Part shown: positions 16,977 through 25,459 of the stretch, piece after piece
How positions within the stretch are numbered: the first letter of the stretch is position 1
Layout: each line of letters begins with the position of its first letter
DNA from: Pleurocapsa minor HA4230-MV1
GTDB taxonomy: Bacteria; Cyanobacteriota; Cyanobacteriia; Cyanobacteriales; Xenococcaceae
Direction of reading: 5' to 3'
Length of the DNA stretch: 64,000 bases
NCBI GenBank assembly: GCA_019359095.1
Contig: JAHHHZ010000019.1
Location: 248,001 to 312,000 of the forward strand
Program-made: the position numbers and the translations under genes
Notes under the pieces: model-generated
Told to the model about the DNA's origin: nothing
Databases searched by the model: none
Seen by the model: the letters and a program-made list of their open reading frames with translations, nothing else

Positions 16977-19910
16977 TCAATCTCCCGAACGTTTAAAGAA
17001 ACGTCCTAACTCTCCTACCCAAAGCACGACGGAAGTAATTACAGTAATAGCGATCCAGTCAGTTAGAGATAGAGGAACAGTACGGAAGACGCTACCGCCA
17101 AACTGGACGATGAGAATTTGTCCGACCAGAATGATAGCTGCGATCGCCACAAAGCCTAAATTATCAATTAAGCCAGTAAAGGCGGAACGGTTTGAACCCA
17201 GACAACGGACGTTAAACATATTCCAAAACTGCAACATCACAAAGGTAGTAAAGAACAGAGACAGTTCGTAAGCCGTTGCTTCTCCATTTCGGTCGAGATA
17301 CAATAAGAATCCTGTCAGAATCAACAGAAAACTCAATCCAGTGATGGCAATATGACGCAACATTTCTGGAGTAATAATAAAAGCTGCGGGATTACGGGGA
17401 GTTCTGGTTATTACTTCAGGGTTGGCTGGTTCGGTGGCTAATGCCAGCGCAGCAAAAGTATCCATAATTAAGTTGACCCACAGCATTTGGGTAACCGTTA
17501 GAGGCATGGCTACGCCGATAAACGGCCCTAAGAAAACTATACCCAAAGCAGCAACGTTAATAGTTAGCTGGAACAGAATGAATCGTTGAATGTTTTCGTA
17601 AAGAGACCGTCCCCAAATCACCGCATTGATAATACTCTTGAAAGAGTCGTCTAATAAGACAATATCGCTGGCTTCAAGAGCGATCGCCGTACCGCTACCC
17701 ATCGCCAGACCTACCTGTGCTTGTTTGAGTGCAGCAGCATCATTTGTACCATCACCCGTTACTGCTACTACTTCGTCATTAGCCTGTAATAGCTTAACTA
17801 AACGTAATTTATCTAGAGGACGGGCGCGGGCTAACACTTTCAATTCGACCGCAGCAATTTTAGCTTGTTCGTCATTGAGTTGACTAAATTGTTGTCCCGT
17901 CAAACAAGCATATTGTTGGTGTAGATCCCTATCTGTTACCAGACCCATCTGACTGGCAATTTCTCGTGCGGTTTCTAGATTATCCCCCGTGACCACTTTA
18001 ACTTTAATGCCTCCCTGGAGACAATTGGCGATCGCTTCTGGGACTTCAGCACGTAAGGGGTCTTCGATGGCTGTAAAGCCTAACCAGATTAAATTGGTGG
18101 CTAATTTATTGAGATTATTTATCTGTTCTGGTGCGTCGTGATAGGCAAAACCTAGAGTACGCATTCCTCGACGTTGATAGTCTTGAAGTTTGGCAGATAC
18201 TGCTGCTTGGTTTGTTAGGGGTTTTAGTCCTGTAGTAGTTAAAATTTGAGTACAGCGATCGAGAATTAATTCTGGCGCACCTTTAACATAAAAAACCTTG
18301 CTTTGGGTAACTGCCGAGAGGCCCAAAGTACCCATATATTTATTTTGAGTTGAAAAAGGTATTTGTGCTTCAATTTCAAAGTCACTACGGTAGGAAATGT
18401 AGTTAAGCTTTTGGCTTTCCAACCAAAGTAGTAATGCACCTTCGGTAGCGTTACCAATGGGAAGAGTTTCCCCGTCAGGTTTTTTTTCTAAATCGGCGGT
18501 ACTATTAACGGCAATTGCTTCGGCAATTAATTTTTGAGCATCTCGATGTAAGGGTAATAGAGAAGCATCGAGACTGGGGAAATGAGCCTTTTTGACTCGC
18601 ATTTGATTTTGAGTCAGAGTACCAGTTTTATCGGCACAAATAACTGTCGCTGCGCCAATAGTTTCGCAAGCGTGCATTTGACGTACTAAGTTGTGGTCAG
18701 CAGCCATTTTTCTCATGCTGTATGCCAAAGAAAGGGTAACGCTCATTGCCAAGCCTTCGGGTACGGCAACGACAATAATAGTTACGGCTACCATGAAATA
18801 TTGCAGCAGTGCGCTGGCGAAAGAACTTGGCAACCAATGATTAAAAGAAGTTGGCAGTAAGTCGGCAAAATAGCCCAAGCCAAATCCCGTCACCAAAATT
18901 GCCAGTCCGATAGTTGTAGCTTTTAACCAACTTGCCATACCACCTGTTTTTAACCATTCTGGAACTTGCTGTTTTTTGCCAGCCAATTCCAAGCCATCGT
19001 AGATAACTGGCAGCCATATAGGAGTTAAAGCAACTAAGACACTGACAATAGATAATCCAAAACAATACCATTGGGGAATGGTTAAACTATATTTCCCTAA
19101 GAAAAAGTCTCTAAGCAATAGTGCGCTAAAAGTCAGACTGGCAAATGTCAAACCGATAACGCCAATTAATTTGCTCAGTTTTTCTAACTGAAGATTGAGA
19201 GGAGTTACTTTTTTGTCTTCCACTACAGCTACAGCCATTGCCAGCTTACCAATTTCGGTGCGATCGCCAACAGCAGTAACCTTGACAAAAGCGTTTCCAC
19301 CTTCGACTAGAGTGCTGCGATAAACTTTGTTGGTGGGATAAGTTTGTGTCTCGGCTACCTCGTCTTGTGCTTCGGCTTGACAACATTTCTTAACCGCTTC
19401 AGATTCTCCAGTAATCTTAGATTGGTCGATATAAAAAGCAACCTCTTCCAAAATAACGCCATCAGCAGGAACTTCTTCTCCCTGTTCGAGATAGATAATA
19501 TCTCCTACTACCAAATCTTGACGAGGAACAGTAGTAAAGTTGCGATCGCGAATTACTTTGACCTGAATGGTATCGTATACCTGATTGAGAACGTCAAACT
19601 CTTTCTCAGCTTGGTACTCATTGATAAAGGCTAGAGTAGTTGCTAGCAAAATCGCTACGATAATGCCAATACCTTCTATGTAATCTCCCTCCACTATGCC
19701 TACGGCGATCGCCATAACTGCGGCGATCGCTAAAATTTGAATGACAGGATCGTCAAATTTGGCTAAAAATAGTTTCCACGCTGGTTCTCTTTCAGGAGGT
19801 TGGAGAATATTTGCGCCGTGTAGTTGGCGGTTATGTTCTACTTGTTGAGATGTCAGTCCTCGATATGGTAAGTGATTATTGAGATGAACTTCTTTAGTTG
19901 GTATTTGCAT
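16977..19910 (-). CDS. PMCA-type Ca2+-transporting P-type ATPase
   Basis: 977-residue P2-type cation ATPase. Visible are TGES in the actuator domain, PEGLAM in the fourth membrane helix, the phosphorylation site DKTGTLTQ (D427), and the hinge GDGTNDAAALKQAQVG. A soluble N-domain and a C-terminal six-helix bundle with NLIMDTFAALALATEP (Ca-ATPase-like) follow. Expected to pump Ca2+ (or a similar cation) out of the cytoplasm. Preceded on its own strand by a direct-repeat promoter of the shared class (20016-20048). Ca-type P-ATPases belong to hypoxia regulons elsewhere (mycobacterial CtpF). Confidence 0.93.
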   Translation of the reverse strand: MQIPTKEVHLNNHLPYRGLTSQQVEHNRQLHGANILQPPEREPAWKLFLAKFDDPVIQILAIAAVMAIAVGIVEGDYIEGIGIIVAILLATTLAFINEYQAEKEFDVLNQVYDTIQVKVIRDRNFTTVPRQDLVVGDIIYLEQGEEVPADGVILEEVAFYIDQSKITGESEAVKKCCQAEAQDEVAETQTYPTNKVYRSTLVEGGNAFVKVTAVGDRTEIGKLAMAVAVVEDKKVTPLNLQLEKLSKLIGVIGLTFASLTFSALLLRDFFLGKYSLTIPQWYCFGLSIVSVLVALTPIWLPVIYDGLELAGKKQQVPEWLKTGGMASWLKATTIGLAILVTGFGLGYFADLLPTSFNHWLPSSFASALLQYFMVAVTIIVVAVPEGLAMSVTLSLAYSMRKMAADHNLVRQMHACETIGAATVICADKTGTLTQNQMRVKKAHFPSLDASLLPLHRDAQKLIAEAIAVNSTADLEKKPDGETLPIGNATEGALLLWLESQKLNYISYRSDFEIEAQIPFSTQNKYMGTLGLSAVTQSKVFYVKGAPELILDRCTQILTTTGLKPLTNQAAVSAKLQDYQRRGMRTLGFAYHDAPEQINNLNKLATNLIWLGFTAIEDPLRAEVPEAIANCLQGGIKVKVVTGDNLETAREIASQMGLVTDRDLHQQYACLTGQQFSQLNDEQAKIAAVELKVLARARPLDKLRLVKLLQANDEVVAVTGDGTNDAAALKQAQVGLAMGSGTAIALEASDIVLLDDSFKSIINAVIWGRSLYENIQRFILFQLTINVAALGIVFLGPFIGVAMPLTVTQMLWVNLIMDTFAALALATEPANPEVITRTPRNPAAFIITPEMLRHIAITGLSFLLILTGFLLYLDRNGEATAYELSLFFTTFVMLQFWNMFNVRCLGSNRSAFTGLIDNLGFVAIAAIILVGQILIVQFGGSVFRTVPLSLTDWIAITVITSVVLWVGELGRFFKRSGD

Positions 19911-20015
19911 CTGATTTTATAGCTATATATGCGATTTGCTCGATCTCCAATAAAAAGTGCGAGTTGAAAACTCGCGATCGATAAGCTGCTAATTATTGCT
20001 TTTAATGTAGTTATC

Positions 20016-20048
20016 AAAATAGTGAAGAAGTTTGAAGAAGTTATGAGG
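20016..20048 (-). promoter_or_regulatory. CCTCATAAGTT-type direct-repeat promoter (site 4)
   Basis: Minus strand: CCTCATAACTT (20048-20038), then CTTCAAACTTC (20037-20027) and a third partial TTCAC. TATTTT (20021-20016) is the -10, at the 16-base offset. It points to the Ca2+ ATPase starting at 19910. The divergent 29-residue frame at 20163 is about 115 bases away on the other side. Confidence 0.68.
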
Positions 20049-20162
20049 ATTTTTATTAATTTTCACCTTGTACATTTATTTCGTCAGCTTATTACCAAAT
20101 GCAAATTTTAAAGTTTGGCTTATTCGGACAACAAAATAATCAATAAAAATAGAGGTGCAAAT

Positions 20163-20252
20163 ATGAGATTAACTTGGCAAAAAATCAAGCTTTACCTAAC
20201 TATGATTTGTATAGGGGCGATCGCATTTCAAGCACTACTACAATTTAGATAA
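20163..20252 (+). CDS. Putative 29-residue membrane peptide
   Basis: A tiny frame starting MRLTWQKIKLY with one hydrophobic helix (about 11-26) and ending LLQFR. A clear Shine-Dalgarno (GAGGTG, 5 bases before ATG) supports translation, and it closely resembles the ribosome site of the DUF4278 gene. The stop overlaps the end of the convergent Uma2 gene. A small regulatory or membrane-partner peptide is possible; no family recognised. Confidence 0.45.
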   Translation: MRLTWQKIKLYLTMICIGAIAFQALLQFR

Positions 20253-20850
20253 CTTTCAGAAAATCTTTTTTGATTACTAACGGACTTTCACTTCGTCCTC
20301 GATTAACATATTTCACCAATGATTCTGATTCTATAGCGGTCAATAAGTTACTAGCTTGAACCACAACATAACTATCTCGATCGCGATCTAAAGAATAAAA
20401 AGTTATTTCATTTTCTTTCCAGATCCACAGTTCAGTAATGCCGATATTTGTGTAGCTAGATTTTAGAGTTTCAACTTCACCACTACTAAATATGACTTCT
20501 ACTACTAAATCTGGTAAATCTTTATCGCTATTAAAAGCGTAAGCAAGATCGGGTTCTCTTCCTGCTTGTCCCCATACATTCAGTCTTGTTTGTCCAAAAG
20601 GAAAATCTTGAAGCTCGTATTTTTCACAATAGGCAATAATTAATCTGTTAATTACCGCAGCAATTCGTTCGTGATTTCGCCCAGGGGACACAATAGTTAT
20701 TTCTCCATTGAAAAAAGAAACTCGATAACCTGGATATTCTGGTGAATCAAAATTCTGATAGTCTAACCATGTAGCTCCAGTAATAGTCAATATTTGGTCA
20801 TTTTGAGCAAATTTATCGCGATTAAGGGGTAAATCCGTTGAAATAAGCAT
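20245..20850 (-). CDS. Uma2 family (DUF820) putative endonuclease-fold protein
   Basis: 201 residues with the Uma2 pattern: an N-terminal TWLDYQNF segment, GEITIVSPGRNHERI, then the restriction-endonuclease-like core REPDLAYAF and PDLVVEVIFSS, followed by TNIGITELWIW. These are the Asp and Glu-Val positions of a PD-(D/E)xK fold. The family is hugely expanded in cyanobacteria and its function is unproven. Stand-alone gene, no partner. Confidence 0.88.
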   Translation of the reverse strand: MLISTDLPLNRDKFAQNDQILTITGATWLDYQNFDSPEYPGYRVSFFNGEITIVSPGRNHERIAAVINRLIIAYCEKYELQDFPFGQTRLNVWGQAGREPDLAYAFNSDKDLPDLVVEVIFSSGEVETLKSSYTNIGITELWIWKENEITFYSLDRDRDSYVVVQASNLLTAIESESLVKYVNRGRSESPLVIKKDFLKVI

Positions 20851-21227
20851 AGCGATTACTCATTCTATAATCTAGCTTTTATTTGATTTTACCTTTTCTT
20901 TCACCAATTCTTGAATGTAATAAGAGACTTACAATGATTTTTCAGGTGTTTTAGTATCTTGTCTATAGCTTTTAGCAGAATACACTAATGCTACTGCGAT
21001 CGCGAGTAGATTTTCCTCATAAGTTCCTCAAGTTTGCACTGTAATCTTAAAAATTAACTAGAGCAGCTATTTACTGATGTTACGCACTAATTAATCGCTA
21101 AAGACTGAGTAAAGGAAAAACATTAATTTGCTATTTATGCAATAAATCTACTAAAAATGTGTCCTTAAATCAATGCTTTTAGACCATAAAGTAATAAAAA
21201 TAATTGCTCAGTAAAACGGTTAGAAAA
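20851..21227. other. Intergenic region with promoter site 5 and a short repeat
   Basis: Contains direct-repeat promoter site 5 (21015-21047) and, at about 21075-21096, a word close to ACTGATGTTACGCACT then AATTAATC. A near copy of that word lies at 29409-29430 before ftsH. No coding frame is supported elsewhere in the spacer. Confidence 0.5.
21015..21047 (+). promoter_or_regulatory. CCTCATAAGTT-type direct-repeat promoter (site 5)
   Basis: CCTCATAAGTT (21015-21025) and CCTCAAGTTTG (21026-21036), with TAATCT (21042-21047) at the 16-base offset. It precedes the 87-residue protein gene and, beyond it, phosphoketolase. The paralogous gene at 43363 has its own copy of the site. Confidence 0.72.
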
Positions 21228-21491
21228 ATGAATATCAACAGTAAAATTACCCGAAATATCGCAAACGAGCTTGATGAAAAAACTCTATGTGCCTATCAAA
21301 ATCTGAGTAGTAATTGGCAAATAGTTAAGATTACTAATCTACCTAACTACTATTGGGAGAGAGCTGTTTTACCTGGTCAAAAGATTATTTTTGTTACATC
21401 AATCAAAGCCATCTTAAAAGTTTTTTCGGCTGAAAATATTACTGCAATTTTAATAGATAATATTCCCTGTGATCGGCTAAAAATAAATTAA
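21228..21491 (+). CDS. 87-residue conserved protein, paralogue A
   Basis: A small soluble protein starting MNINSKITRNI and ending RLKIN. It is nearly identical in sequence and exactly equal in length to the protein at 43363-43626; many differences are conservative (K/R, I/V, D/E), so both copies look functional. The ATG at 21228 is chosen because it matches the paralogue start. No domain recognised. It begins a unit with the 104-residue protein and phosphoketolase downstream, under promoter site 5. Confidence 0.8.
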   Translation: MNINSKITRNIANELDEKTLCAYQNLSSNWQIVKITNLPNYYWERAVLPGQKIIFVTSIKAILKVFSAENITAILIDNIPCDRLKIN

Positions 21492-21540
21492 GCATTATTA
21501 AGATCGATTGGCTAAAAAATAACCATTTTTGTTTGATAAA

Positions 21541-21855
21541 ATGCTTACTAAATTAGTAGACTTAACTCAGCTTTGTGTCGTCAAACAAGTTCAATATCTT
21601 CTAGTAGAATCAGAGAAAAATGGGGGTAGTTTAATTCTTCAAGATCCCTATTACCAACAGCAGCTAATTGAATATGTTTTATCTAATTTAAATCATCGAT
21701 ATATAACACTTGAGTTGACCGAAATTCCTCAAGACGCTAGTGACGTGTTTCCTCAATGTCCCATAGATGAACAAATAGCAATAAAACAACTGTTACAAAA
21801 GAAAATCTCTCAGATCGATCGATACCTAAGCGAAGCCCTTTTATTTTTGCCTTGA
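21541..21855 (+). CDS. Uncharacterised 104-residue protein next to phosphoketolase
   Basis: Starts MLTKLVDLTQL; a TTG 12 bases upstream in frame is possible but less likely. The sequence is soluble and mostly helical, with an acidic middle (ELTEIPQDASD). No signal peptide, no membrane segment and no family I recognise. It lies between the 87-residue gene (49 bases) and phosphoketolase (40 bases), so it is probably co-transcribed with both. Confidence 0.6.
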   Translation: MLTKLVDLTQLCVVKQVQYLLVESEKNGGSLILQDPYYQQQLIEYVLSNLNHRYITLELTEIPQDASDVFPQCPIDEQIAIKQLLQKKISQIDRYLSEALLFLP

Positions 21856-21895
21856 CAACTAATTACCAACTGCAAAACTTAACGCAAAAACCCTT

Positions 21896-24313
21896 ATGAC
21901 TTCTGTAACTCAGCCTGAAATTACAAAGCTTCAAGAATCTCTAACTAAAGAAGAATTACGCCTAATAAATGCCTATTGGCGAGCAGCGAACTACCTTTCT
22001 GTAGGACAGATATATTTATATGATAATCCCCTGCTCAAAGAACCTTTAAAGCTGGAACATATTAAGCCCAGGCTGCTCGGACACTGGGGAACAACTCCAG
22101 GTCTAAACTTTATTTACGTTCACCTCAATCGTTTAATCAAAAATCATGACCTAAACGCAATTTATGTGACTGGGCCTGGTCATGGCGGGCCAGCATTGGT
22201 CGCCAATACCTACCTTGAGGGAACTTATAGCGAATTTTATCCCAATATTTCTCAAGATGCTGAGGGTATGAAACAACTGTTTAAACAGTTCTCTTTCCCT
22301 GGCGGAATTCCCAGTCATGTTGCTCCAGAGACTCCAGGCTCGATCAATGAAGGGGGAGAACTGGGTTACTCCCTTTCTCATGCTTATGGAGCAGCTTTTG
22401 ATAACCCCGATTTACTGGTTGTTTGTGTAGTAGGAGATGGTGAAGCCGAAACAGGAGCTTTAGCTACTGCATGGCACTCAAATAAGTTTCTCAACCCTAT
22501 TACCGATGGTGCTGTTTTGCCAATCCTGCATTTAAATGGGTACAAAATTGCCAATCCTGCGATCTTAGCTCGCATTCCCCACGAGCAGCTAAAAAGCTTG
22601 TTTGTCGGTTATGGGTACAGGCCTTACTTTGTTGATGTTGAGGGTTCTGATCCCGAAACTATGCACTCGGTTATGACTCAGACTTTAGAGACAGTTATGG
22701 CTGAGATTAAAGCGATCCAGCACGATGCTCGCCATAATGATAGTACCGAGATTCCCCAGTGGCCGATGATAATCCTGCAATCTCCCAAAGGCTGGACGGG
22801 GCCAAAAGAAGTTGATGGCAAAAAAACCGAGGGATTTTGGCGATCGCACCAAGTGCCTTTATCTGGGATGGCAACTAACCCCGAACACCTTAAACAGCTC
22901 GAAGCCTGGATGAAAAGTTATCAGCCAGAAGAACTCTTTGACGAAAATGGTCAGTTAATGCCCGAACTAGCAGCACTAGCTCCTACAGGCGATCGCCGTA
23001 TGGGTGCAAACCCTCACGCTAATGGTGGTATTTTACTCAGAGATTTGAAGATGCCAGATTTTAGAGATTATGCCGTCGATGTTCCCCAACCTGGTAACGT
23101 TTATGCCGAAGCAACTCGGACGATGGGGAAGTTTTTGCGGGATGTGATGAAGTACAATCAGGACAAATTTAGGGTAGTAGGGCCAGATGAAACCGCTTCC
23201 AATCGTCTTAGTGCCCTATTTGAAGTAACCGATCGCACTTGGATGGCCCAAACTTTACTTGAAGATAATGATGGCGGTAACTTAGCCCAGGATGGTCGGG
23301 TAATGGAGGTCTTGAGTGAAAACACCTGTCAGGGTTTGCTTGAAGGCTATTTACTCACGGGTCGTCATGGCTTCTTTTCCTGCTACGAAGCGTTTATCCA
23401 CATCATCGATTCGATGTTCAATCAACACGCTAAGTGGCTTAAAACAACCCGCGAAATTCCCTGGCGCAGACCTATTGCTTCTCTCAACTACTTATTGACT
23501 TCCCATGTCTGGCGACAGGATCATAATGGTTTTTCTCACCAAGACCCAGGCTTTATCGATCACGTCATGAATAAAAAGGCGGATATCATTCGCGTTTATT
23601 TACCACCCGATGCTAATACCTTGTTGTCCGTAACCGATCACTGTTTGCGAAGCCGTGATTATGTCAACGTTATTGTGGCGGGAAAACAGCCCCAGCTACA
23701 GTATTTGAATATGGATGAGGCAATTAGGCACTGCACCAAAGGAATCGGTATTTGGGAATGGGCAAGTAACGATCGCGGTGTTGAGCCAGATGTTGTCATG
23801 GCCTGTGCTGGAGATGTCCCAACCCTAGAAACTCTAGCTGCAACCGCGCTCCTACGCCAACATTTTCCCGAACTTAAAGTACGGGTAATCAACGTCGTCA
23901 ATCTGATGAAGCTTCAGTCAGCCAGCGAACATCCTCACGGTTTATCAGACAAAGATTTCGATATCCTCTTTACTACAAATAAGCCAGTTATTTTTGCCTA
24001 TCATGGCTATCCTTGGTTAATTCATCGTTTAACTTATCGACGGACGAACCACCATAACCTTCACGTGCGGGGTTATAAAGAAGAGGGAACTACAACTACT
24101 CCTTTCGATATGGTAGTCCTCAACGATCTCGATCGCTTCGATCTAGTTGCAGATGTCATCGACCGAGTACCGAAACTTGGGGCTGCTGCTGCTTATGCCA
24201 AAGAAATTATTCGCAACAAACTACTAGAACATAAGCAATATATCAGGAAACACGGCGAGGATTTGCCAGAGGTTCGTCAGTGGCAATGGCCTTATTCCAA
24301 CATCGATCATTGA
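21896..24313 (+). CDS. xfp: Phosphoketolase (xylulose-5-P/fructose-6-P)
   Basis: 805-residue thiamine-diphosphate enzyme that cleaves xylulose 5-phosphate or fructose 6-phosphate with phosphate to give acetyl phosphate. Family blocks seen include [30 protein letters not shown], the diphosphate-binding GDGEAETG (about 180-187), the dimer-interface [10 protein letters not shown] and the C-terminal [11 protein letters not shown]. Length is as expected. In cyanobacteria the pathway supports carbon use in the dark or under energy limitation. It lies in a unit behind promoter site 5, and just downstream is the tail of a Sua5-like gene, so the locus was assembled by recombination. Confidence 0.96.
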   Translation: MTSVTQPEITKLQESLTKEELRLINAYWRAANYLSVGQIYLYDNPLLKEPLKLEHIKPRLLGHWGTTPGLNFIYVHLNRLIKNHDLNAIYVTGPGHGGPALVANTYLEGTYSEFYPNISQDAEGMKQLFKQFSFPGGIPSHVAPETPGSINEGGELGYSLSHAYGAAFDNPDLLVVCVVGDGEAETGALATAWHSNKFLNPITDGAVLPILHLNGYKIANPAILARIPHEQLKSLFVGYGYRPYFVDVEGSDPETMHSVMTQTLETVMAEIKAIQHDARHNDSTEIPQWPMIILQSPKGWTGPKEVDGKKTEGFWRSHQVPLSGMATNPEHLKQLEAWMKSYQPEELFDENGQLMPELAALAPTGDRRMGANPHANGGILLRDLKMPDFRDYAVDVPQPGNVYAEATRTMGKFLRDVMKYNQDKFRVVGPDETASNRLSALFEVTDRTWMAQTLLEDNDGGNLAQDGRVMEVLSENTCQGLLEGYLLTGRHGFFSCYEAFIHIIDSMFNQHAKWLKTTREIPWRRPIASLNYLLTSHVWRQDHNGFSHQDPGFIDHVMNKKADIIRVYLPPDANTLLSVTDHCLRSRDYVNVIVAGKQPQLQYLNMDEAIRHCTKGIGIWEWASNDRGVEPDVVMACAGDVPTLETLAATALLRQHFPELKVRVINVVNLMKLQSASEHPHGLSDKDFDILFTTNKPVIFAYHGYPWLIHRLTYRRTNHHNLHVRGYKEEGTTTTPFDMVVLNDLDRFDLVADVIDRVPKLGAAAAYAKEIIRNKLLEHKQYIRKHGEDLPEVRQWQWPYSNIDH

Positions 24314-24355
24314 AGCATTTTCAATTTCAAACACTCTAGTTGAAATGCAGCATAA

Positions 24356-24545
24356 AGCGGTCAAATTTTATGGCGACAAAGTTGATTTTATTGTCGATGG
24401 TGGCGAGAGTAAACACGGCAGAAGTAGCACTTTAGTAGATTTTACAGTAGAAGTGCCAACTATTATGACCTATGGCACAGTTTCTTTAGACGATCTTAGA
24501 CCTTTAATGCCTCAGATTGTTCTTCCTTCTCACATGATGAAATAG
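24356..24545 (+). pseudogene. C-terminal fragment of a Sua5/YrdC-like gene
   Basis: About 63 codons matching the end of the intact gene at 43646-44281 (GDKVDFIVDGGESKHGRSS through LPSHMMK). The stretch from about 24371 to 24475 looks identical at the DNA level, so duplication or gene conversion was recent. Everything upstream, including the carbamoyl-phosphate/threonine-binding core, is gone and is replaced by phosphoketolase. Not expected to be functional. Confidence 0.85.
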
Positions 24546-24695
24546 CAGACTTACTAAAGTGGCGATCGCTTTACTATAACTGAGTTAAGTTATAAAACGT
24601 TAACTTGACTAGAAACTTAAATTTTTGTATCTTTAGATACAGAAAACATTTTTTATTTATGTGTTCACGCGCTTTTAAACAATCAGGAAACAACG

Positions 24696-24959
24696 ATGAC
24701 GATGCAAAAACCAAGCGAGCCAAAATCTAGCGTGCAATGGTGTTCGATTCCTCTCAATCGGACTCAAGAAAGAGCAGCTATACCCCAACCCCAACCAGAT
24801 ACTTGGGTGCAACTATTAGAACCAGAATCATTCAGTCCCCTTTGTCATGATGAAGCTTTGCTGCTTTGTCAAATATCAAACTGGGAGTGGGCTGCTTGGA
24901 TTCCTGACCACGGTGAAGCCGTAATTAACATCGAGCAGTTTTGTTTTCCTATCAGCTAA
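24696..24959 (+). CDS. Uncharacterised 87-residue protein
   Basis: Starts MTMQKPSEPK, with AGGAAA upstream, and ends FCFPIS. It is rich in Trp, Pro and Cys (WVQLLEPES, CQISNWEWAAWIPDHGEA), soluble, with no signal. I do not recognise a family. It stands alone; upstream (24626-24641) is a 6-bp palindrome TGTATC/GATACA that may be a regulatory site. Real gene is plausible but not certain. Confidence 0.55.
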   Translation: MTMQKPSEPKSSVQWCSIPLNRTQERAAIPQPQPDTWVQLLEPESFSPLCHDEALLLCQISNWEWAAWIPDHGEAVINIEQFCFPIS

Positions 24960-25087
24960 ATTTGAAAGATATCTCATAGATTAACTATCAGTGTAATGCT
25001 TGTTTGAGTCCTTCTAAGTTTTCATAAGTAATAATCAAGGCGATTACAGTTCTGCTGAAGTCGATACTAATCGACGTACTGCGATCC

Positions 25088-25459
25088 TCACCAACCCAAA
25101 AAGCCTGAAATTTGACTTGCTAAAGTAGTAGGATCAAAAGGCTTAGTAATAAATCCTTTAATACCAGAGGCATAGAAGCGACGGCGATCTGCTTTCTGAG
25201 TTTTGGCAGTTAGAAAAATTACGGGAATATCTTTAACTTGAGGATTATCTTGTAGCTGCTTGAGAGTTGCTAGTCCATCCATTTCGGGCATCATTACATC
25301 CAAGACGATCGCGTCTGGCTGTTCGGTTTCGGCAAGCGCGATGCCCTCTCGCCCCGAAGCTGCGGTCAATACCGACCACCCCGTTCGTTTTAACCCGACA
25401 CGAGCCACTGCTAAGATAGAGGCTTCGTCATCTACCAGTAAAATACGTTTGACAGTCAT
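25088..25459 (-). CDS. Single-domain response regulator (CheY-like)
   Basis: 123 residues, receiver domain only. Acidic pocket D10-D11, phospho-acceptor D54 in VLDVMMPEMDG, and the conserved Lys in ITKPFDP are all present, so it should be phosphorylated. It has no output domain. Its start overlaps the stop of the upstream sensor kinase gene by four bases (ATGA), so translation is coupled and the pair is a natural two-component couple. Confidence 0.93.
   Translation of the reverse strand: MTVKRILLVDDEASILAVARVGLKRTGWSVLTAASGREGIALAETEQPDAIVLDVMMPEMDGLATLKQLQDNPQVKDIPVIFLTAKTQKADRRRFYASGIKGFITKPFDPTTLASQISGFLGW

Noticed and set aside
16966-17271. Plus-strand frame of 101 codons
   Set aside because: It is the complement of the C-terminal membrane helices of the Ca2+ ATPase and has biased, low-complexity composition.
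25011-25040. CCTTCTAAGTT-TTCATAAGTAA, a possible thirteenth box
   Set aside because: Lies between two converging genes with no gene to drive and poor match to the second unit.
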